DNA of 64,000 nt from Blattabacterium cuenoti (lineage in GTDB: Bacteria > Bacteroidota > Bacteroidia > Flavobacteriales > Blattabacteriaceae), in contig NZ_CP060245.1 in the NCBI RefSeq assembly GCF_014252455.1, forward strand, positions 363,233-427,232, read 5' to 3'. A program made the translations under genes and the position numbers. Positions 30,768 to 41,633 of the stretch are shown here, one piece after another; positions within the stretch are counted from its first letter, which is position 1; the number at the start of each line of letters is the position of its first letter. The notes beneath the pieces were generated by a model that was not told where the DNA came from, did no database searches, and worked only from the letters and a program-made list of their open reading frames with translations.

Positions 30768-31392
30768 ATTTTTTTTTTATCATTAAATATGATTTTTTAT
30801 TTCCTGGAATTGATCCTTTTAATATTAAAAAATTATTATCACTATCTATTTTTAAAATTTTGATATTTTTAATAGTAACATTTTTTCCACCCATTCTACC
30901 AGCCATTTTTTTTCCTTTAAAAACACGAGAAGGATCTGATCCTGCGCCAATAGATCCAGGAGATCTTAAACGATTATGTTGTCCATGACTACTTTCTCCT
31001 ACTCCTGAAAATCCATGTCTTTTTACTACACCTTGAAATCCTTTTCCTTTAGAAAAACTTTTTACATCTACATATTCTCCTTCTAAAAATGAATTAATAT
31101 TTATTATAGATCCTAATTTTAATTCAGGATAAAAAATTTTACTTTTAAATTCTAATAATTTTTTTTTTGGAGTAACTCCAGATTTTTTAAAATGACCTTG
31201 TAAAGATTTACAAGTATGTTTTTTCTTTTTATCAATTATTCCTAATTGAACAGAAAAATATCCATCTGTTTTAATAGTTTTTATTTGTATAATATAACAT
31301 GGATAAATTTTTATTATTGTACATGGAATATTTTTTCCATTTTTTGAAAAAATACTTGTCATTCCACAATTTATTCCTATTAATCCAACCAT
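30727..31392 (-). CDS. rplC: 50S ribosomal protein L3, C-terminus probably extended by an indel
   Basis: Early-assembly 50S protein. [35 protein letters not shown] and [13 protein letters not shown] identify it. L3 proteins normally end shortly after [15 protein letters not shown], but here 13 unrelated residues follow and overlap rplD by 41 bases. The coding strand has 10 A at this point (plus-strand T run 30769-30778). With 11 A, the frame would end MIKKKI followed by a TGA overlapping the rplD ATG, giving 209 residues. Confidence 0.95.
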   Translation of the reverse strand: MVGLIGINCGMTSIFSKNGKNIPCTIIKIYPCYIIQIKTIKTDGYFSVQLGIIDKKKKHTCKSLQGHFKKSGVTPKKKLLEFKSKIFYPELKLGSIININSFLEGEYVDVKSFSKGKGFQGVVKRHGFSGVGESSHGQHNRLRSPGSIGAGSDPSRVFKGKKMAGRMGGKNVTIKNIKILKIDSDNNFLILKGSIPGNKKSYLMIKKKYEITNFKYSRKFY

Positions 31393-31396
31393 TTTT

Positions 31397-31702
31397 TTAT
31401 ACTTTAATTTCAGCTTCTACTCCACTAGGTAATTCCAATTTCATTAAAGCATCTACTGTTTTGGATGATGCATTATGAATTTGCAATAATCTTTTATGAG
31501 TAGGAAGTAAAAATTGTTCTCTTGATTTTTTATTAACATGAGGAGATCGTAAAACTGTAAATATTTTTTTTTCCGTAGGTAATGGAATTGGTCCATTTAA
31601 AATAACTCCTGTTGGAATAACAGATTTTACAATTCTCTCAGCAGATTTATCTAATAAATTATAATCATAAGATTTTAATTTAATTTTTATATCATGACCC
31701 AT
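31397..31702 (-). CDS. rpsJ: 30S ribosomal protein S10
   Basis: 30S head protein and NusE antitermination partner. [39 protein letters not shown] and [11 protein letters not shown]. 101 residues. Follows fusA by 15 bases, joining the str and S10 clusters. Confidence 0.97.
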   Translation of the reverse strand: MGHDIKIKLKSYDYNLLDKSAERIVKSVIPTGVILNGPIPLPTEKKIFTVLRSPHVNKKSREQFLLPTHKRLLQIHNASSKTVDALMKLELPSGVEAEIKV

Positions 31703-31717
31703 ATAATTAATTTATTC

Positions 31718-33844
31718 CTATTTATTTATTTTATTTTGATAATTTATACGATTGTTAATTTTATTATTAATAATAATATTATCTATAATATTTTTAGGAA
31801 CTATATCATAATGAGAAAATTCCATTACAGAAGTTCCTCTCCCAGAAGAAAGTGTACGTAAAATAGTAACATATCCAAACATTTCAGATAATGGAACTAA
31901 AGATTGAATAATTTTTATATTATTTTTATTATTCATATTTTGAATTATTCCTCTTCTACGATTTAAATCCCCTATAACATTTCCCATATTAGTTTCTGGA
32001 ACTATTACTTCTAATTTCATAATTGGTTCTAATAATATAGGATTAGTTTTTTGAGCAGCTTTTTTAAAACCTAATTTACCTGCTATTTCAAAAGATAATT
32101 GATCAGAATCTACTGAATGATAAGACCCATCTAATATAGTTATTTTTGCATTATCAATTTCATATCCTGATAAAGGTCCACTTTTCATCATTTCTTTACA
32201 TCCTTTTTCTATAGAAGAAATATATTCTTTAGGAATACTACCTCCTTTAATTTTATTAATAAATTCTAATCCATATTTTCCTACATTTCCTGGTTCTAAT
32301 ATAAATAATATTTCAGCAAATTTTCCTCTTCCTCCTGTTTGTTTTTTATAAATTTCTCTATGTTTTACTGTATTTGTTAAAGCTTCTTTATATTCTACTT
32401 GAGGAGTTCCTTGATTAATTTCTACCTGAAATTCTCTCTTCATACGATCCACTATAATTTCTAAATGAAGTTCTCCCATACCAGATATAATAGTTTGTCC
32501 AGTATAAGTATCTATTCGTACTTGAAAAGTTGGATCTTCATCCATTAATTTAGATAATGCTAAACTCATTTTATCTATATCAGATTTAAATTTAGGTTCA
32601 ATAGCTAAACCAATCACAGGATCTGGAAAAGAGATATTCTCTAATATAATAGGATTTTTTTCATCACATAAAGTATCTCCTGTTTTAATATCTTTAAATC
32701 CTACTACAGCAGCTATATCTCCCGCTTCAATTTTATGAATTGGATTTTGTTTATTAGCGTGCATTTGATAAATCCGAGAAATACGTTCTTTATGTCCAGA
32801 TCGAACATTAAAACTATAAGAACCCGCATAAATTTTTCCTGAATATACTCTAAAAAAAGCTAAACGTCCAACAAAAGGATCTGTAGAAATTTTAAAAGCT
32901 AAAGCAGAAAAAGGTTCTTTCTTACTAGGAATTCTTATTTCTTTATTATTATTTATAGGATTTATTCCTATCACCTCTTTACCTTCTAAAGGAGATGGCA
33001 AATAACAACATATCGCATCTAACATAGTTTGTACGCCTTTATTTTTAAAAGATGATCCACATAAAATAGGAATAATTTTCATTGTTATTATATTCTTTCT
33101 TAAAGAAAGAATAATTTCTTCTTCAGAAATAGAAGATGAATTATATAAAAATTTTTCCATAATAATATCATCATATTCTGATAATGATTCTATTATATTA
33201 TTATAATAATTATTGACTAGCCCTTTCATTTTATTAGGAATTGGAATTTCTTTATATGTTACTCCATAATTATTATCATCCCATATAATTCCTTTTTTAG
33301 ATATTAAATCTATTATCCCAATAAAATTATCTCCAGAACCAATAGGAATTTGTAATGGAACAGAATTAGCCCCTAACATTTTTTTAATTTGTAAACAAAC
33401 ATTAAAAAAATCAGCACCTTGACGGTCCATTTTATTTACAAATCCTATTCTAGGAATAGAATATTTATCAGCTTGTCTCCAAACTGTTTCTGATTGAGGT
33501 TCTACTCCATCAACTGCACTAAATAAAACTATCATTCCATCTAAAATTCTTAAAGATCTTTCTACTTCTACAGTAAAATCAACATGTCCGGGTGTATCAA
33601 TAATATTTATTTTATATTTTTTATTTTTATAATTCCATTCACAATAAGTAGCTGCAGAAGTAATAGTAATTCCACGTTCTTGTTCTTGTAACATCCAATC
33701 CATAGTAGCAGCTCCATCATGGACTTCTCCTATTTTATGATTAACTCCTGTATAAAATAATATTCTTTCTGTAGTAGTTGTTTTACCTGCATCTATATGA
33801 GCTACTATTCCGATATTTCTTGTATATTCTAAATTTTCAATCAT
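31718..33844 (-). CDS. fusA: Elongation factor G
   Basis: Translocation GTPase. ATG 33844 gives [20 protein letters not shown]; the longer frame from 33943 lies inside rpsG and was rejected. G-domain motifs: [34 protein letters not shown]. Domains II to V follow, including RGRGFAEI-like [11 protein letters not shown]. 708 residues, normal. Four bases after rpsG. Confidence 0.97.
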   Translation of the reverse strand: MIENLEYTRNIGIVAHIDAGKTTTTERILFYTGVNHKIGEVHDGAATMDWMLQEQERGITITSAATYCEWNYKNKKYKINIIDTPGHVDFTVEVERSLRILDGMIVLFSAVDGVEPQSETVWRQADKYSIPRIGFVNKMDRQGADFFNVCLQIKKMLGANSVPLQIPIGSGDNFIGIIDLISKKGIIWDDNNYGVTYKEIPIPNKMKGLVNNYYNNIIESLSEYDDIIMEKFLYNSSSISEEEIILSLRKNIITMKIIPILCGSSFKNKGVQTMLDAICCYLPSPLEGKEVIGINPINNNKEIRIPSKKEPFSALAFKISTDPFVGRLAFFRVYSGKIYAGSYSFNVRSGHKERISRIYQMHANKQNPIHKIEAGDIAAVVGFKDIKTGDTLCDEKNPIILENISFPDPVIGLAIEPKFKSDIDKMSLALSKLMDEDPTFQVRIDTYTGQTIISGMGELHLEIIVDRMKREFQVEINQGTPQVEYKEALTNTVKHREIYKKQTGGRGKFAEILFILEPGNVGKYGLEFINKIKGGSIPKEYISSIEKGCKEMMKSGPLSGYEIDNAKITILDGSYHSVDSDQLSFEIAGKLGFKKAAQKTNPILLEPIMKLEVIVPETNMGNVIGDLNRRRGIIQNMNNKNNIKIIQSLVPLSEMFGYVTILRTLSSGRGTSVMEFSHYDIVPKNIIDNIIINNKINNRINYQNKINK

Positions 33845-33848
33845 TTTT

Positions 33849-34328
33849 TTAAAATCTAAAATGAGAAAAAGCTTTATTAGCTTCTGCCATTTTATGAATA
33901 TTTTCTTTTCTTTTAATAGCCTCTCCTTGTTCTTGAAAAGCATCTAATATTTCATAAGCTAATTTATAAGACATTGTTTTTTCTTTTCTAAGAGTAGCAC
34001 TATTTATTAATAATTTTATAGCTTTTGTTATTTGATTTTCATAAGATAAAGGGACTGGAATTTGAATATTAGATCCTCCCATTCGACGACTTCTAATTTC
34101 TACATTAGGCATTAAATTTTTTAAACTTTTTTTCCAAATTTCTAAAGAAGATTTTTTTTCCTTTTTATTATTTAAATCATCAATTTTATCCATTGCTTTA
34201 TAAAATATTTTATATGCTAAATTTTTTTTTCCATTTTTCATTAAATGATTAATAAATCTACTTACTAAAATGTCCTGATATTTTGGATCTGGATAATATA
34301 TTTTTTTTTTCCTTTTTATTTTTCTCAT
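33849..34328 (-). CDS. rpsG: 30S ribosomal protein S7
   Basis: 16S rRNA-binding head protein near the E site. [34 protein letters not shown] and [20 protein letters not shown] with AFSHFRF end. 159 residues. Confidence 0.97.
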   Translation of the reverse strand: MRKIKRKKKIYYPDPKYQDILVSRFINHLMKNGKKNLAYKIFYKAMDKIDDLNNKKEKKSSLEIWKKSLKNLMPNVEIRSRRMGGSNIQIPVPLSYENQITKAIKLLINSATLRKEKTMSYKLAYEILDAFQEQGEAIKRKENIHKMAEANKAFSHFRF

Positions 34329-34331
34329 TAA

Positions 34332-34712
34332 TTATTTACTTTTTTTAGAAATTTTTGCTCCATATTTACTTCTACTTTTTTTTCTTCCATTAACTCCAGC
34401 TGTATCACGAGCTCCTCTAATTATTTTATATTTTACTCCAGGTAAATCTTTTACTCTTCCACCTTTTACTAAAACAATAGAATGTTCTTGTAAATTGTGC
34501 CCTTCTCCAGTTATGTAACTAATTACCTCTTTTCCATTGGAAAAACGAACACGTGCAACTTTCCTCATAGCAGAATTAGGTTTTTTTGGTGTTGTTGTAT
34601 ATACTCTAATACAAACACCTCTTCTTTGAGGACAAAAATCTAATGCAATAGATTTTCTTTTTTTAAGAACTGATGTTCTTCCTTTTCTTATTAATTGTTG
34701 TATAGTTGGCAT
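34332..34712 (-). CDS. rpsL: 30S ribosomal protein S12
   Basis: Decoding-centre protein. [36 protein letters not shown] (the K in PKKPNS is the streptomycin-linked position), and [16 protein letters not shown]. 126 residues. First gene of the 18 kb ribosomal run. Confidence 0.98.
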   Translation of the reverse strand: MPTIQQLIRKGRTSVLKKRKSIALDFCPQRRGVCIRVYTTTPKKPNSAMRKVARVRFSNGKEVISYITGEGHNLQEHSIVLVKGGRVKDLPGVKYKIIRGARDTAGVNGRKKSRSKYGAKISKKSK

Positions 34713-34740
34713 ATTTTATTCTAAATTAAAATAAAATGAA

Positions 34741-34764
34741 TACAAATTATATATATAATTTGTA
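34741..34764. repeat. Perfect 24-bp palindrome upstream of rpsL
   Basis: Fully self-complementary AT-rich sequence with outer arms TACAAATTAT and ATAATTTGTA, in the 80-base spacer between map and rpsL. It could be an operator, a weak hairpin, or chance. Confidence 0.6.
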
Positions 34765-34792
34765 ATTAATTAATGATTAATAAAAAAATTAA

Positions 34793-35611
34793 TTAATTAA
34801 TATAAATATTTTTATTTTTAAAAGGTTTTTCTTCTGAAGATTTAATATTAAGTTCTTTATAAATATAAGAAAAAGTAGATAGTAAACAAGGAGATCCATC
34901 AACAATAGCTACATTATGTTCATAATGAGATGATAAACTTTTATCAAAAGTTGTTATAGTCCATCCATCATTATGAAATATAACATCTGGTTTTCCTTGA
35001 TTTATCATTGGTTCAATAGATAAAACTAAACCTTCTTGTAATTTTAATCCTTTTCCTTTTTTTCCAAAATTTGGAACTTTAGGATCTTCATGCATTTTTT
35101 TTCCTAATCCATGTCCTACAAAATCTTTTACTATACTATATCCATTTTTTTCGATATAAGATTGTATATAATATCCAATATCTCCTATATAATTTCCAAT
35201 TTTACATTTAGATAATCCAATATAAAGAGATTTTTTTGAACAATAAAGAAATTTTTTAATTTTATTCGAAACTTCTCCTACTTCAAAAGTATAAGCATGT
35301 TCACCATAAAATTTATTCATATAAACACCACAATCTATAGATAAAATATCTCCTTCAGATAAATATTTTTTATTAGGAATTCCATGAACTACTTGATAAT
35401 TAGGCGAAACACACAAAGTATTTGGAAAATTATATAAACCTAAAAAAGCTGGAATTCCCCCATTATCACGAATAAAATTTTCAGCTAAATGATCTAAATA
35501 AAGAGTATTAACTCCAGGTTTTACTTCTTTAGCTAACATTCCTAGTGTTTTAGATGCTAAAAAAGCACTTTTTTTAATCAATAGTATTTCTTCTTTTGTT
35601 TTTATTATCAT
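34793..35611 (-). CDS. map: Methionine aminopeptidase
   Basis: Removes N-terminal Met from nascent proteins; two-metal type I enzyme. Metal ligands are visible in SIDCGVYMNKFYGEHAYTF, FVGHGLGKKMHEDP, LSIEPMI and HYEHNVAI. 272 residues. Follows gpmI by 5 bases in the rplM-rpsI-rpsB-tsf-gpmI-map run. Confidence 0.96.
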   Translation of the reverse strand: MIIKTKEEILLIKKSAFLASKTLGMLAKEVKPGVNTLYLDHLAENFIRDNGGIPAFLGLYNFPNTLCVSPNYQVVHGIPNKKYLSEGDILSIDCGVYMNKFYGEHAYTFEVGEVSNKIKKFLYCSKKSLYIGLSKCKIGNYIGDIGYYIQSYIEKNGYSIVKDFVGHGLGKKMHEDPKVPNFGKKGKGLKLQEGLVLSIEPMINQGKPDVIFHNDGWTITTFDKSLSSHYEHNVAIVDGSPCLLSTFSYIYKELNIKSSEEKPFKNKNIYIN

Positions 35612-35616
35612 TTTTT

Positions 35617-37179
35617 TTATAAAAAAATATTTTTTTTAATTATAGATCTCCCATTCATAATAGAAGGTTTTTTTAAATTTAATAATTGAAGTATTGTAGG
35701 AGCAACATCTGATAAAATAGCTTTTTTTCTTAAAAAATTTTTTTTATTATAAATAGAATCTATTAAAATAAATGGAACTAAAGCATTACTATGATTAGTA
35801 TTAGGACTTCCATCCATATTAATCATATAATCAGCATTTCCATGATCACCAACTATTATTATTGAATAATCATTTCTAATAGCTTCTTCAGAACAAATTT
35901 TTACACATTTATCCACAAATTCACAAGCTTGTATTGTTTTTCCCATTTTTCCTGTATGCCCTACCATATCCGGATTAGCAAAATTTAAACAAATAAAATT
36001 AGTTTTTTTTCTTCTTAATTCAGGAACAATTTTATCTACAATTTTTTTTGCACTCATTTTAGGTTGTAAATCATAAGTAGACACTTTAGGAGAATCACAT
36101 AATATTCTTATTTCTCCATCAAAAGGCTTTTCACGTCCACCTGAAAAAAAAAAAGTAACATGTGGATATTTTTCTGTTTCAGCAATACGAATTTGTTTTT
36201 TTCCTTCTGATTCTAAAATTTCACCTAAAGTATGAATAAGATTTTTTTTTTTAAAAATTACATAAACATTTTTATATTTATCATTATAACAAGTCATAGT
36301 AATATAATACAAATTTAATTTTTGTATTTTTTTATAAAAAAAATTTTTTTTATTTAAATTATTTGTTAATAATTCTGTAATTTGTCTCATACGATCCGAA
36401 CGAAAATTAAAAGACAGAACCACATCTCCTTTTTTTATCCTAGTAATAGGTTTACCTAATAAATCAGTAATTATCACTGGAGATAAAAATTCATCTGTTT
36501 TTCCTTTTTTATAAGAAAAATTTAAATATTCTAAAATATTTTTCACATATATTCCTTTTGAAGTAACCATAGCATCATACGCTTTTTTTGTCCTATCCCA
36601 TCTATTATCTCTATCCATTGAATAATATCTTCCAATAACTGATGCTAATTTTCCTACATTATTTTTCATTACCATTAATAATTTTTTTATAAAAAATAAA
36701 CCTTTTGTTGGGGATGTATCTCTTCCATCTGTAAAAGCATGTATAAATATTTTTTTTATATTTTTTCTATGAGCTATTTTTATTAAATAAAAAAGATGAT
36801 TGATATGAGAATGAATGCCTCCATCAGATAATAATCCAATTAAATGAAGTTGTTTTTTTGAATAAAGAATATAATCAAAAATAAAATTAATTTTTTCTTT
36901 TAAAGAATTCATTTTTATTGAAAAATTAATTTTTTCTAAATTTTGAATAATTTTTCTTCCAGATCCTAAATTCATATGTCCTATTTCTGAATTTCCCATT
37001 TGTCCTTTTGGTAACCCAACAGATAATCCAGAAGCTGATAATTTACTCCATGGATAAATTTTATAACAATAATCTATAAATGGAGTATGAGCTTTTTCTA
37101 TAGCAGAAACAGAAGAAAATATTAAATTATTTTTAGATAATCCCCATCCATCCAATATTATTAATATTAATTTTTTCAT
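35617..37179 (-). CDS. gpmI: 2,3-bisphosphoglycerate-independent phosphoglycerate mutase
   Basis: Mn-dependent interconversion of 3- and 2-phosphoglycerate, the step before eno. ILDGWG metal motif at the N-terminus, nucleophilic serine in GQMGNSEIGHMNLGSGR, HAFTDGRDTSPTKG, and the C-terminal metal block VGDHGNADYM with NTNHSNALVPF. 520 residues. Its ATG overlaps the tsf stop (ATGA). Confidence 0.97.
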   Translation of the reverse strand: MKKLILIILDGWGLSKNNLIFSSVSAIEKAHTPFIDYCYKIYPWSKLSASGLSVGLPKGQMGNSEIGHMNLGSGRKIIQNLEKINFSIKMNSLKEKINFIFDYILYSKKQLHLIGLLSDGGIHSHINHLFYLIKIAHRKNIKKIFIHAFTDGRDTSPTKGLFFIKKLLMVMKNNVGKLASVIGRYYSMDRDNRWDRTKKAYDAMVTSKGIYVKNILEYLNFSYKKGKTDEFLSPVIITDLLGKPITRIKKGDVVLSFNFRSDRMRQITELLTNNLNKKNFFYKKIQKLNLYYITMTCYNDKYKNVYVIFKKKNLIHTLGEILESEGKKQIRIAETEKYPHVTFFFSGGREKPFDGEIRILCDSPKVSTYDLQPKMSAKKIVDKIVPELRRKKTNFICLNFANPDMVGHTGKMGKTIQACEFVDKCVKICSEEAIRNDYSIIIVGDHGNADYMINMDGSPNTNHSNALVPFILIDSIYNKKNFLRKKAILSDVAPTILQLLNLKKPSIMNGRSIIKKNIFL

Positions 37180-37991
37180 ATTCTTTTTCTTATAAAAAAA
37201 TTAATTTTTATATTTTTATCACTTTTTTTAAGATATTCTTTAATAGTAATTTTATTATTTTTTATAAATTTTTGATTTAATAAAGTATTCTCTGATATAA
37301 ATTTTTTTAATTTACCTGAAACTATTTTTTCTTTTTTATCATATGGAAGTTTTTCTATTTTAATTTGTTTATGAATAATTTCAATTTCTTGTTTTATTAA
37401 ATCATTTGGAATTTTATCTTTATCTATAGTAATAGGATTCATAGCTGTAATATGCATTGCTATATTTTTTGCTATATTGTTATTAACATTTTTATTAAAT
37501 CCTATTAAAGTTGCTATTTTATTATTATGATGAGTATAATTCATGACAAATAATGATTCTATTCTTTCAAAAATTTTTAATTCTAATTTTTCACCAATAA
37601 TTCCCATTTTTTCAAAAATAAGATCTTGAATACTTTGTTTTTTGTATAAACTAGATAAAAATTCTTTTTTATTTTTAAATAATAAAGAATGTTTAGATAA
37701 AAAATTTAAAAATTTTAAAAAAATTCTACTTTTAGAAAGAAAATCAGTTTCACAACTTAATCCAATAATAGTACCAATAGTATGATCCATTGTTATTGAT
37801 GATATAACTCCTCCTTCTTTAGTTTCAATAAATGAACGATTTAAAGCTATTTTTTCCCCTTTTGTTTTTAACCAAAAAATAGCTTTATCAAAATTTTCAT
37901 TTGTTTTTATAAGAGCAATTTTACAATCCATAAACCCAATACCAGTTATTTTTCTAAGTTTTTTAATTTTATCTACTAAAGAACTTTTCAT
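37176..37991 (-). CDS. tsf: Elongation factor Ts
   Basis: Nucleotide exchange factor of EF-Tu. N-terminal UBA-like KIKKLRKITGIGFMDCKIAL, then IGLSCETDFLSK and AMHITAMNP in the core. 271 residues. Follows rpsB, as is usual. Confidence 0.95.
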   Translation of the reverse strand: MKSSLVDKIKKLRKITGIGFMDCKIALIKTNENFDKAIFWLKTKGEKIALNRSFIETKEGGVISSITMDHTIGTIIGLSCETDFLSKSRIFLKFLNFLSKHSLLFKNKKEFLSSLYKKQSIQDLIFEKMGIIGEKLELKIFERIESLFVMNYTHHNNKIATLIGFNKNVNNNIAKNIAMHITAMNPITIDKDKIPNDLIKQEIEIIHKQIKIEKLPYDKKEKIVSGKLKKFISENTLLNQKFIKNNKITIKEYLKKSDKNIKINFFIRKRI

Positions 37992-38008
37992 AATAATATT
38001 TTAATTTC

Positions 38009-38695
38009 TTATACTTTTTTATTATTTGTTTGTTTTATAGTATTTATTATAAATTCTAAAATAATATTAATAGATTTAGAAGAATCATCATTAGATGGAA
38101 TGGGATATTCTATCCCATGTGGATTTGTATTAGTATCTATTATTGCAAAAATTGGAATATTTAATTTTTTTGCTTCAGATAAAGCTATTTTTTCTTTATA
38201 AGGATCAATTAAAAAAATACCTCCAGGTAAATGATTCATAGTAGATATACTTCCTAAATTTTTATATAATTTCATATATAATTTATTAATAGATAAACGT
38301 TCTTTTTTTGATAATGTATCAAATGTTCCATTCTTTTTCATTTTTTCTATATTATTCATTTTTTTAACAGATTTACGAATAGTAGTAAAATTAGTTAAAA
38401 GTCCACCTAACCATCTTTCTGTTACACAAGGCATATTAATTTTTTTTGCATATAAACAAACTTTTTCTTTAGCTTGTTCTTTTGTTCCTACAAATAAAAC
38501 TTTTTTTCCTATAGAAATTATTTTTTTTAAACCTATACAAGCTTCTTTTAATTTTATTATAGTTTTTGATAAATCTATAATATGAATCCCAGATTTTTTC
38601 ATAAAAATAAAAGGTCGCATATTTGGATTCCATTTTCGAGTTAAATGTCCAAAATGGACTCCAGCTTTCAATAAATCTTGAATATTAATATCCAT
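38009..38695 (-). CDS. rpsB: 30S ribosomal protein S2
   Basis: 30S protein at the head-body junction, needed for S1 binding. LLKAGVHFGHLTRKWNPNM, TERWLGGLLTNFTTIRKSV and IDTNTNPHGIEYPIPSNDDS. 228 residues. Confidence 0.97.
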   Translation of the reverse strand: MDINIQDLLKAGVHFGHLTRKWNPNMRPFIFMKKSGIHIIDLSKTIIKLKEACIGLKKIISIGKKVLFVGTKEQAKEKVCLYAKKINMPCVTERWLGGLLTNFTTIRKSVKKMNNIEKMKKNGTFDTLSKKERLSINKLYMKLYKNLGSISTMNHLPGGIFLIDPYKEKIALSEAKKLNIPIFAIIDTNTNPHGIEYPIPSNDDSSKSINIILEFIINTIKQTNNKKV

Positions 38696-38720
38696 TTTTT
38701 TTGATAATTTTATTTATTTT

Positions 38721-39098
38721 TTAACGTTTTGAAAACTGAAATTTTTTTCTTGCTTTTTTTTGTCCAAATTTCTTTCTTTCTACTTCTCTAGAATCTCTAG
38801 TTAATAATCCTTTAGATTTTAATACATTTCTATTTTTTATATCTAATTTACAAAGAGCTCTAGTTATCGCTAATCGAATAGCTTCTGCTTGACCATTAAA
38901 TCCACCTCCACAAACTTTAATAAAAATATCAAATTTATTATTATTTATTATTTGAAATGGATATAATATTTTTATATTAATATTTTTTATAAAATATTTT
39001 TTATAATCTTTAGAATTAATAATAATTTTTCCATTCCCATATGTTAAATATATACGAGCTAATGATCTTTTTCTTCTTCCTATAGTATGAATAATCAT
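38721..39098 (-). CDS. rpsI: 30S ribosomal protein S9
   Basis: 30S head protein whose C-terminus reaches the P site. GRRKRSLARIYLTYGNGKI, GGFNGQAEAIRLAITRAL and RDSREVERKKFGQKKARKKF then QFSKR. 125 residues. Confidence 0.97.
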   Translation of the reverse strand: MIIHTIGRRKRSLARIYLTYGNGKIIINSKDYKKYFIKNINIKILYPFQIINNNKFDIFIKVCGGGFNGQAEAIRLAITRALCKLDIKNRNVLKSKGLLTRDSREVERKKFGQKKARKKFQFSKR

Positions 39099-39099
39099 T

Positions 39100-39543
39100 T
39101 TAATTTTTTATTAAAAAAGGTTTTTGAGCTTTATGGTTATGTTTCTCTTTTTGATAAATATGAAGATTTTTAATTATTTTTTGACTTAACCTATTTTTAG
39201 GTAACATACCTTTTACAGATTTATATAATAATTTATTAGGATTTTTTTTAAAAAGATCTTTAATAGAAATAATTTTTTGTCCACCAGGATACCCTGTATA
39301 ATAAATATATTTTTTTTGCATCCATTTTTTTCCAGATAATTTAATTTTTGTAGAATTAATTACTATTACATAATCACCACAATCTATATTTGGAGAAAAA
39401 TAGGATTTATGTTTCCCTCTTATTATTAAAGATATTTTAGACGCTAATCTTCCAAGATATTGATTATTAGCATCAATAATAACCCATTTTTTATTATAAT
39501 TTATTTTATTTTTTGAATTAGTTTTAAAACTTAAAAAATCCAT
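39100..39543 (-). CDS. rplM: 50S ribosomal protein L13
   Basis: Early-assembly 50S protein. KKWVIIDANNQYLGRLASKI, GDYVIVINSTKIKLSGKK and VKGMLPKNRLSQKII. 147 residues. First gene of the rplM-to-map run; it diverges from dnaK across 179 bases. Confidence 0.96.
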   Translation of the reverse strand: MDFLSFKTNSKNKINYNKKWVIIDANNQYLGRLASKISLIIRGKHKSYFSPNIDCGDYVIVINSTKIKLSGKKWMQKKYIYYTGYPGGQKIISIKDLFKKNPNKLLYKSVKGMLPKNRLSQKIIKNLHIYQKEKHNHKAQKPFLIKN

Positions 39544-39642
39544 TTTTTTATAAAATTTTAATATATAAAAATATGAAAATTTTTAAAATTATAAGATATA
39601 AATATGTCTTTTTGTCATATTAATAATAAAATTTTTTTAGTT

Positions 39643-39650
39643 TAAATTTG
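39643..39650 (+). promoter_or_regulatory. Candidate Bacteroidetes -7 box for dnaK
   Basis: TAAATTTG fits TAnnTTTG, 73 bases before the dnaK ATG. No -33 TTG at a good distance. It overlaps the first arm of the nearby inverted repeat. Confidence 0.3.
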
Positions 39651-39679
39651 CCATATTTATTAAAAATTTTATTATGGCA
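39649..39679. repeat. Inverted repeat TGCCATA / TATGGCA upstream of dnaK
   Basis: Seven-base arms at 39649-39655 and 39673-39679 separated by 17 AT-rich bases. The second arm overlaps a sigma54-like TGGCAT element. These arms hold most of the G and C in the spacer. Confidence 0.6.
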
Positions 39680-39689
39680 TAATGATTGA
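39675..39689 (+). promoter_or_regulatory. Sigma54-like element upstream of dnaK (imperfect)
   Basis: TGGCATAATGATTGA keeps the -24 GG and TTG at -12, with GG-N10-GA where GG-N10-GC is expected. It ends 33 bases before the dnaK ATG. Weaker than the groES element. Confidence 0.3.
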
Positions 39690-39722
39690 ACATGAATATA
39701 TAAAAAAAATGTATTAAAAAAC

Positions 39723-41633
39723 ATGAGTAAAATTATAGGAATAGATTTAGGAACTACAAATTCTTGTGTTTCAGTTATGGAAATAAATGATCCTATTGTT
39801 ATCCCTAATTCAGAAGGAAAAAGAACTACTCCATCTATAGTCGCTTTTATCGATGGAGGAGAAAGAAAAATAGGAGATCCAGCAAAAAGACAAGCAGTAA
39901 CTAATCCACAAAAAACTATTTTTTCTATAAAACGTTTTATGGGAAGAAATTTTTCTGAAATTTCAGAAGAAATCAAAAATTTTCCATATAAAATAATTAA
40001 AGGAAATAATAATACTCCTAGAGTAAGTATTGATAATAGATTATATGCACCTCAAGAAATATCTGCTATGATTCTTCAAAAAATGAAAAAAACAGCAGAA
40101 GATTATTTAGGTAAAATAATTAATAAAGCAGTTATTACTGTTCCTGCATATTTTAATGATGCACAAAGACAAGCTACTAAAGAAGCGGGAGAAATAGCTG
40201 GACTAAAAGTAGAAAGAATTATTAATGAACCTACTGCAGCAGCATTAGCATATGGATTAGATAAATCTCATCAAAATAAAAAAATTGTAGTTTATGACTT
40301 GGGTGGAGGAACTTTTGATGTTTCTATTTTAGAATTAGGAGATGGTGTTTTTGAAGTACTTTCCACTAATGGTGATACTCATTTAGGTGGAGATGATTTT
40401 GATCAAATCATTATTAATTATTTAGCTAATGAATTTAAATATCAAGAAAAAATTGATCTAAGAAAAGATCCTATGGCATTACAACGTTTAAAGGAAGCTT
40501 CTGAAAAAGCAAAAATAGAATTATCATCTTCTAAACAAACAGAAATTAATTTACCATATATCACCGCTACAGATTCTGGTCCAAAACATTTAGTTATAAA
40601 ATTAACTCGTTCTAAATTTGAACAATTATCTGAAAATTTAATTCGTCGTTCTATTAATCCTTGTAATAAAGCATTAAAATCTGCAAATTTAACTATTAAA
40701 GATATAGATGAAATTATTTTAGTTGGAGGGTCTACACGTATTCCAAAAGTTCAAGAAGAAGTAAAAACCTTTTTTCAAAAACAACCATCTAAAAATGTAA
40801 ATCCAGATGAAGTAGTCGCTATAGGTGCTGCTATACAAGGAGGAGTTTTAAGTGGAGATGTTCAAGATGTTTTATTATTAGATGTTACTCCTTTATCTTT
40901 AGGAATTGAAACTTTAGGTAGCGTTTTTACTAAATTAATAGAATCTAATACTACTATTCCTACCAAAAAATCAGAAATTTTTTCTACAGCAGCAGATAAT
41001 CAATCCGCTGTAACTATTAGAGTAGGTCAAGGAGAAAGACCAATGTTTAATGATAATAAAGAAATAGGGAGATTTGATTTAGTAGATATTCCTCCAGCTC
41101 CAAGAGGAACACCTCAAATAGAAGTTATTTTTGATATTGATGCTAATGGAATATTAAATGTTTCAGCTAAAGATAAGGGAACAAATAAAGAACAATCTAT
41201 TCGAATTGAAACTTCATCAGGATTAAATCAAGATGAAGTATCTAGAATGAAAAGAGAAGCAGAAGAAAATGCTAAAAAAGATGAAAAAATTAAAGGTAAA
41301 ATAGATAAATTAAATATGGCTGATAATCAAATTTTTCAAACTGAAAAACAATTAAAAGATTATGGAGAAAAATTATCAGAAAATAATAAAAAAAATATTG
41401 AATCTTTATTAGAAGAATTAAAAAAAGCTTATAATAAAAAAGATATTAATAATATAGATACTTGTATGAATAAATTAAATCAAGCATGGACACAAGCATC
41501 ACAAGATATTTATTCTGATAAAAATAAAACGACTAATACAACAAAAAATAATAAAACTAATAATCCAGAAAATAAAAAAAATAATAAAGGAACTGAAAAC
41601 GTGCAAGACGTTGAATACGAAGAAGTTAAGTAA
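39723..41633 (+). CDS. dnaK: Chaperone protein DnaK (Hsp70)
   Basis: ATP-driven chaperone. The ATPase domain has [27 protein letters not shown] and [13 protein letters not shown]; the substrate domain has [11 protein letters not shown], with a helical lid after. The C-terminus ends EYEEVK after an Asn/Lys/Thr-rich linker. 636 residues, normal. Its codons are less AT-biased than in neighbours. dnaJ and grpE are not adjacent. The last 8 bases overlap the end of psd. Confidence 0.98.
   Translation: MSKIIGIDLGTTNSCVSVMEINDPIVIPNSEGKRTTPSIVAFIDGGERKIGDPAKRQAVTNPQKTIFSIKRFMGRNFSEISEEIKNFPYKIIKGNNNTPRVSIDNRLYAPQEISAMILQKMKKTAEDYLGKIINKAVITVPAYFNDAQRQATKEAGEIAGLKVERIINEPTAAALAYGLDKSHQNKKIVVYDLGGGTFDVSILELGDGVFEVLSTNGDTHLGGDDFDQIIINYLANEFKYQEKIDLRKDPMALQRLKEASEKAKIELSSSKQTEINLPYITATDSGPKHLVIKLTRSKFEQLSENLIRRSINPCNKALKSANLTIKDIDEIILVGGSTRIPKVQEEVKTFFQKQPSKNVNPDEVVAIGAAIQGGVLSGDVQDVLLLDVTPLSLGIETLGSVFTKLIESNTTIPTKKSEIFSTAADNQSAVTIRVGQGERPMFNDNKEIGRFDLVDIPPAPRGTPQIEVIFDIDANGILNVSAKDKGTNKEQSIRIETSSGLNQDEVSRMKREAEENAKKDEKIKGKIDKLNMADNQIFQTEKQLKDYGEKLSENNKKNIESLLEELKKAYNKKDINNIDTCMNKLNQAWTQASQDIYSDKNKTTNTTKNNKTNNPENKKNNKGTENVQDVEYEEVK

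Noticed and set aside
39601..39620. ATATG...CATAT with TGTC half-sites upstream of dnaK, resembling the ATGTCA palindrome.
   Set aside because: The arms do not form the ATGTCA/TGACAT pair; the halves are direct, not inverted.
39620..39976. Minus-strand ORF of 118 codons opposite the start of dnaK.
   Set aside because: Antisense shadow of the conserved dnaK coding region; no family resemblance.
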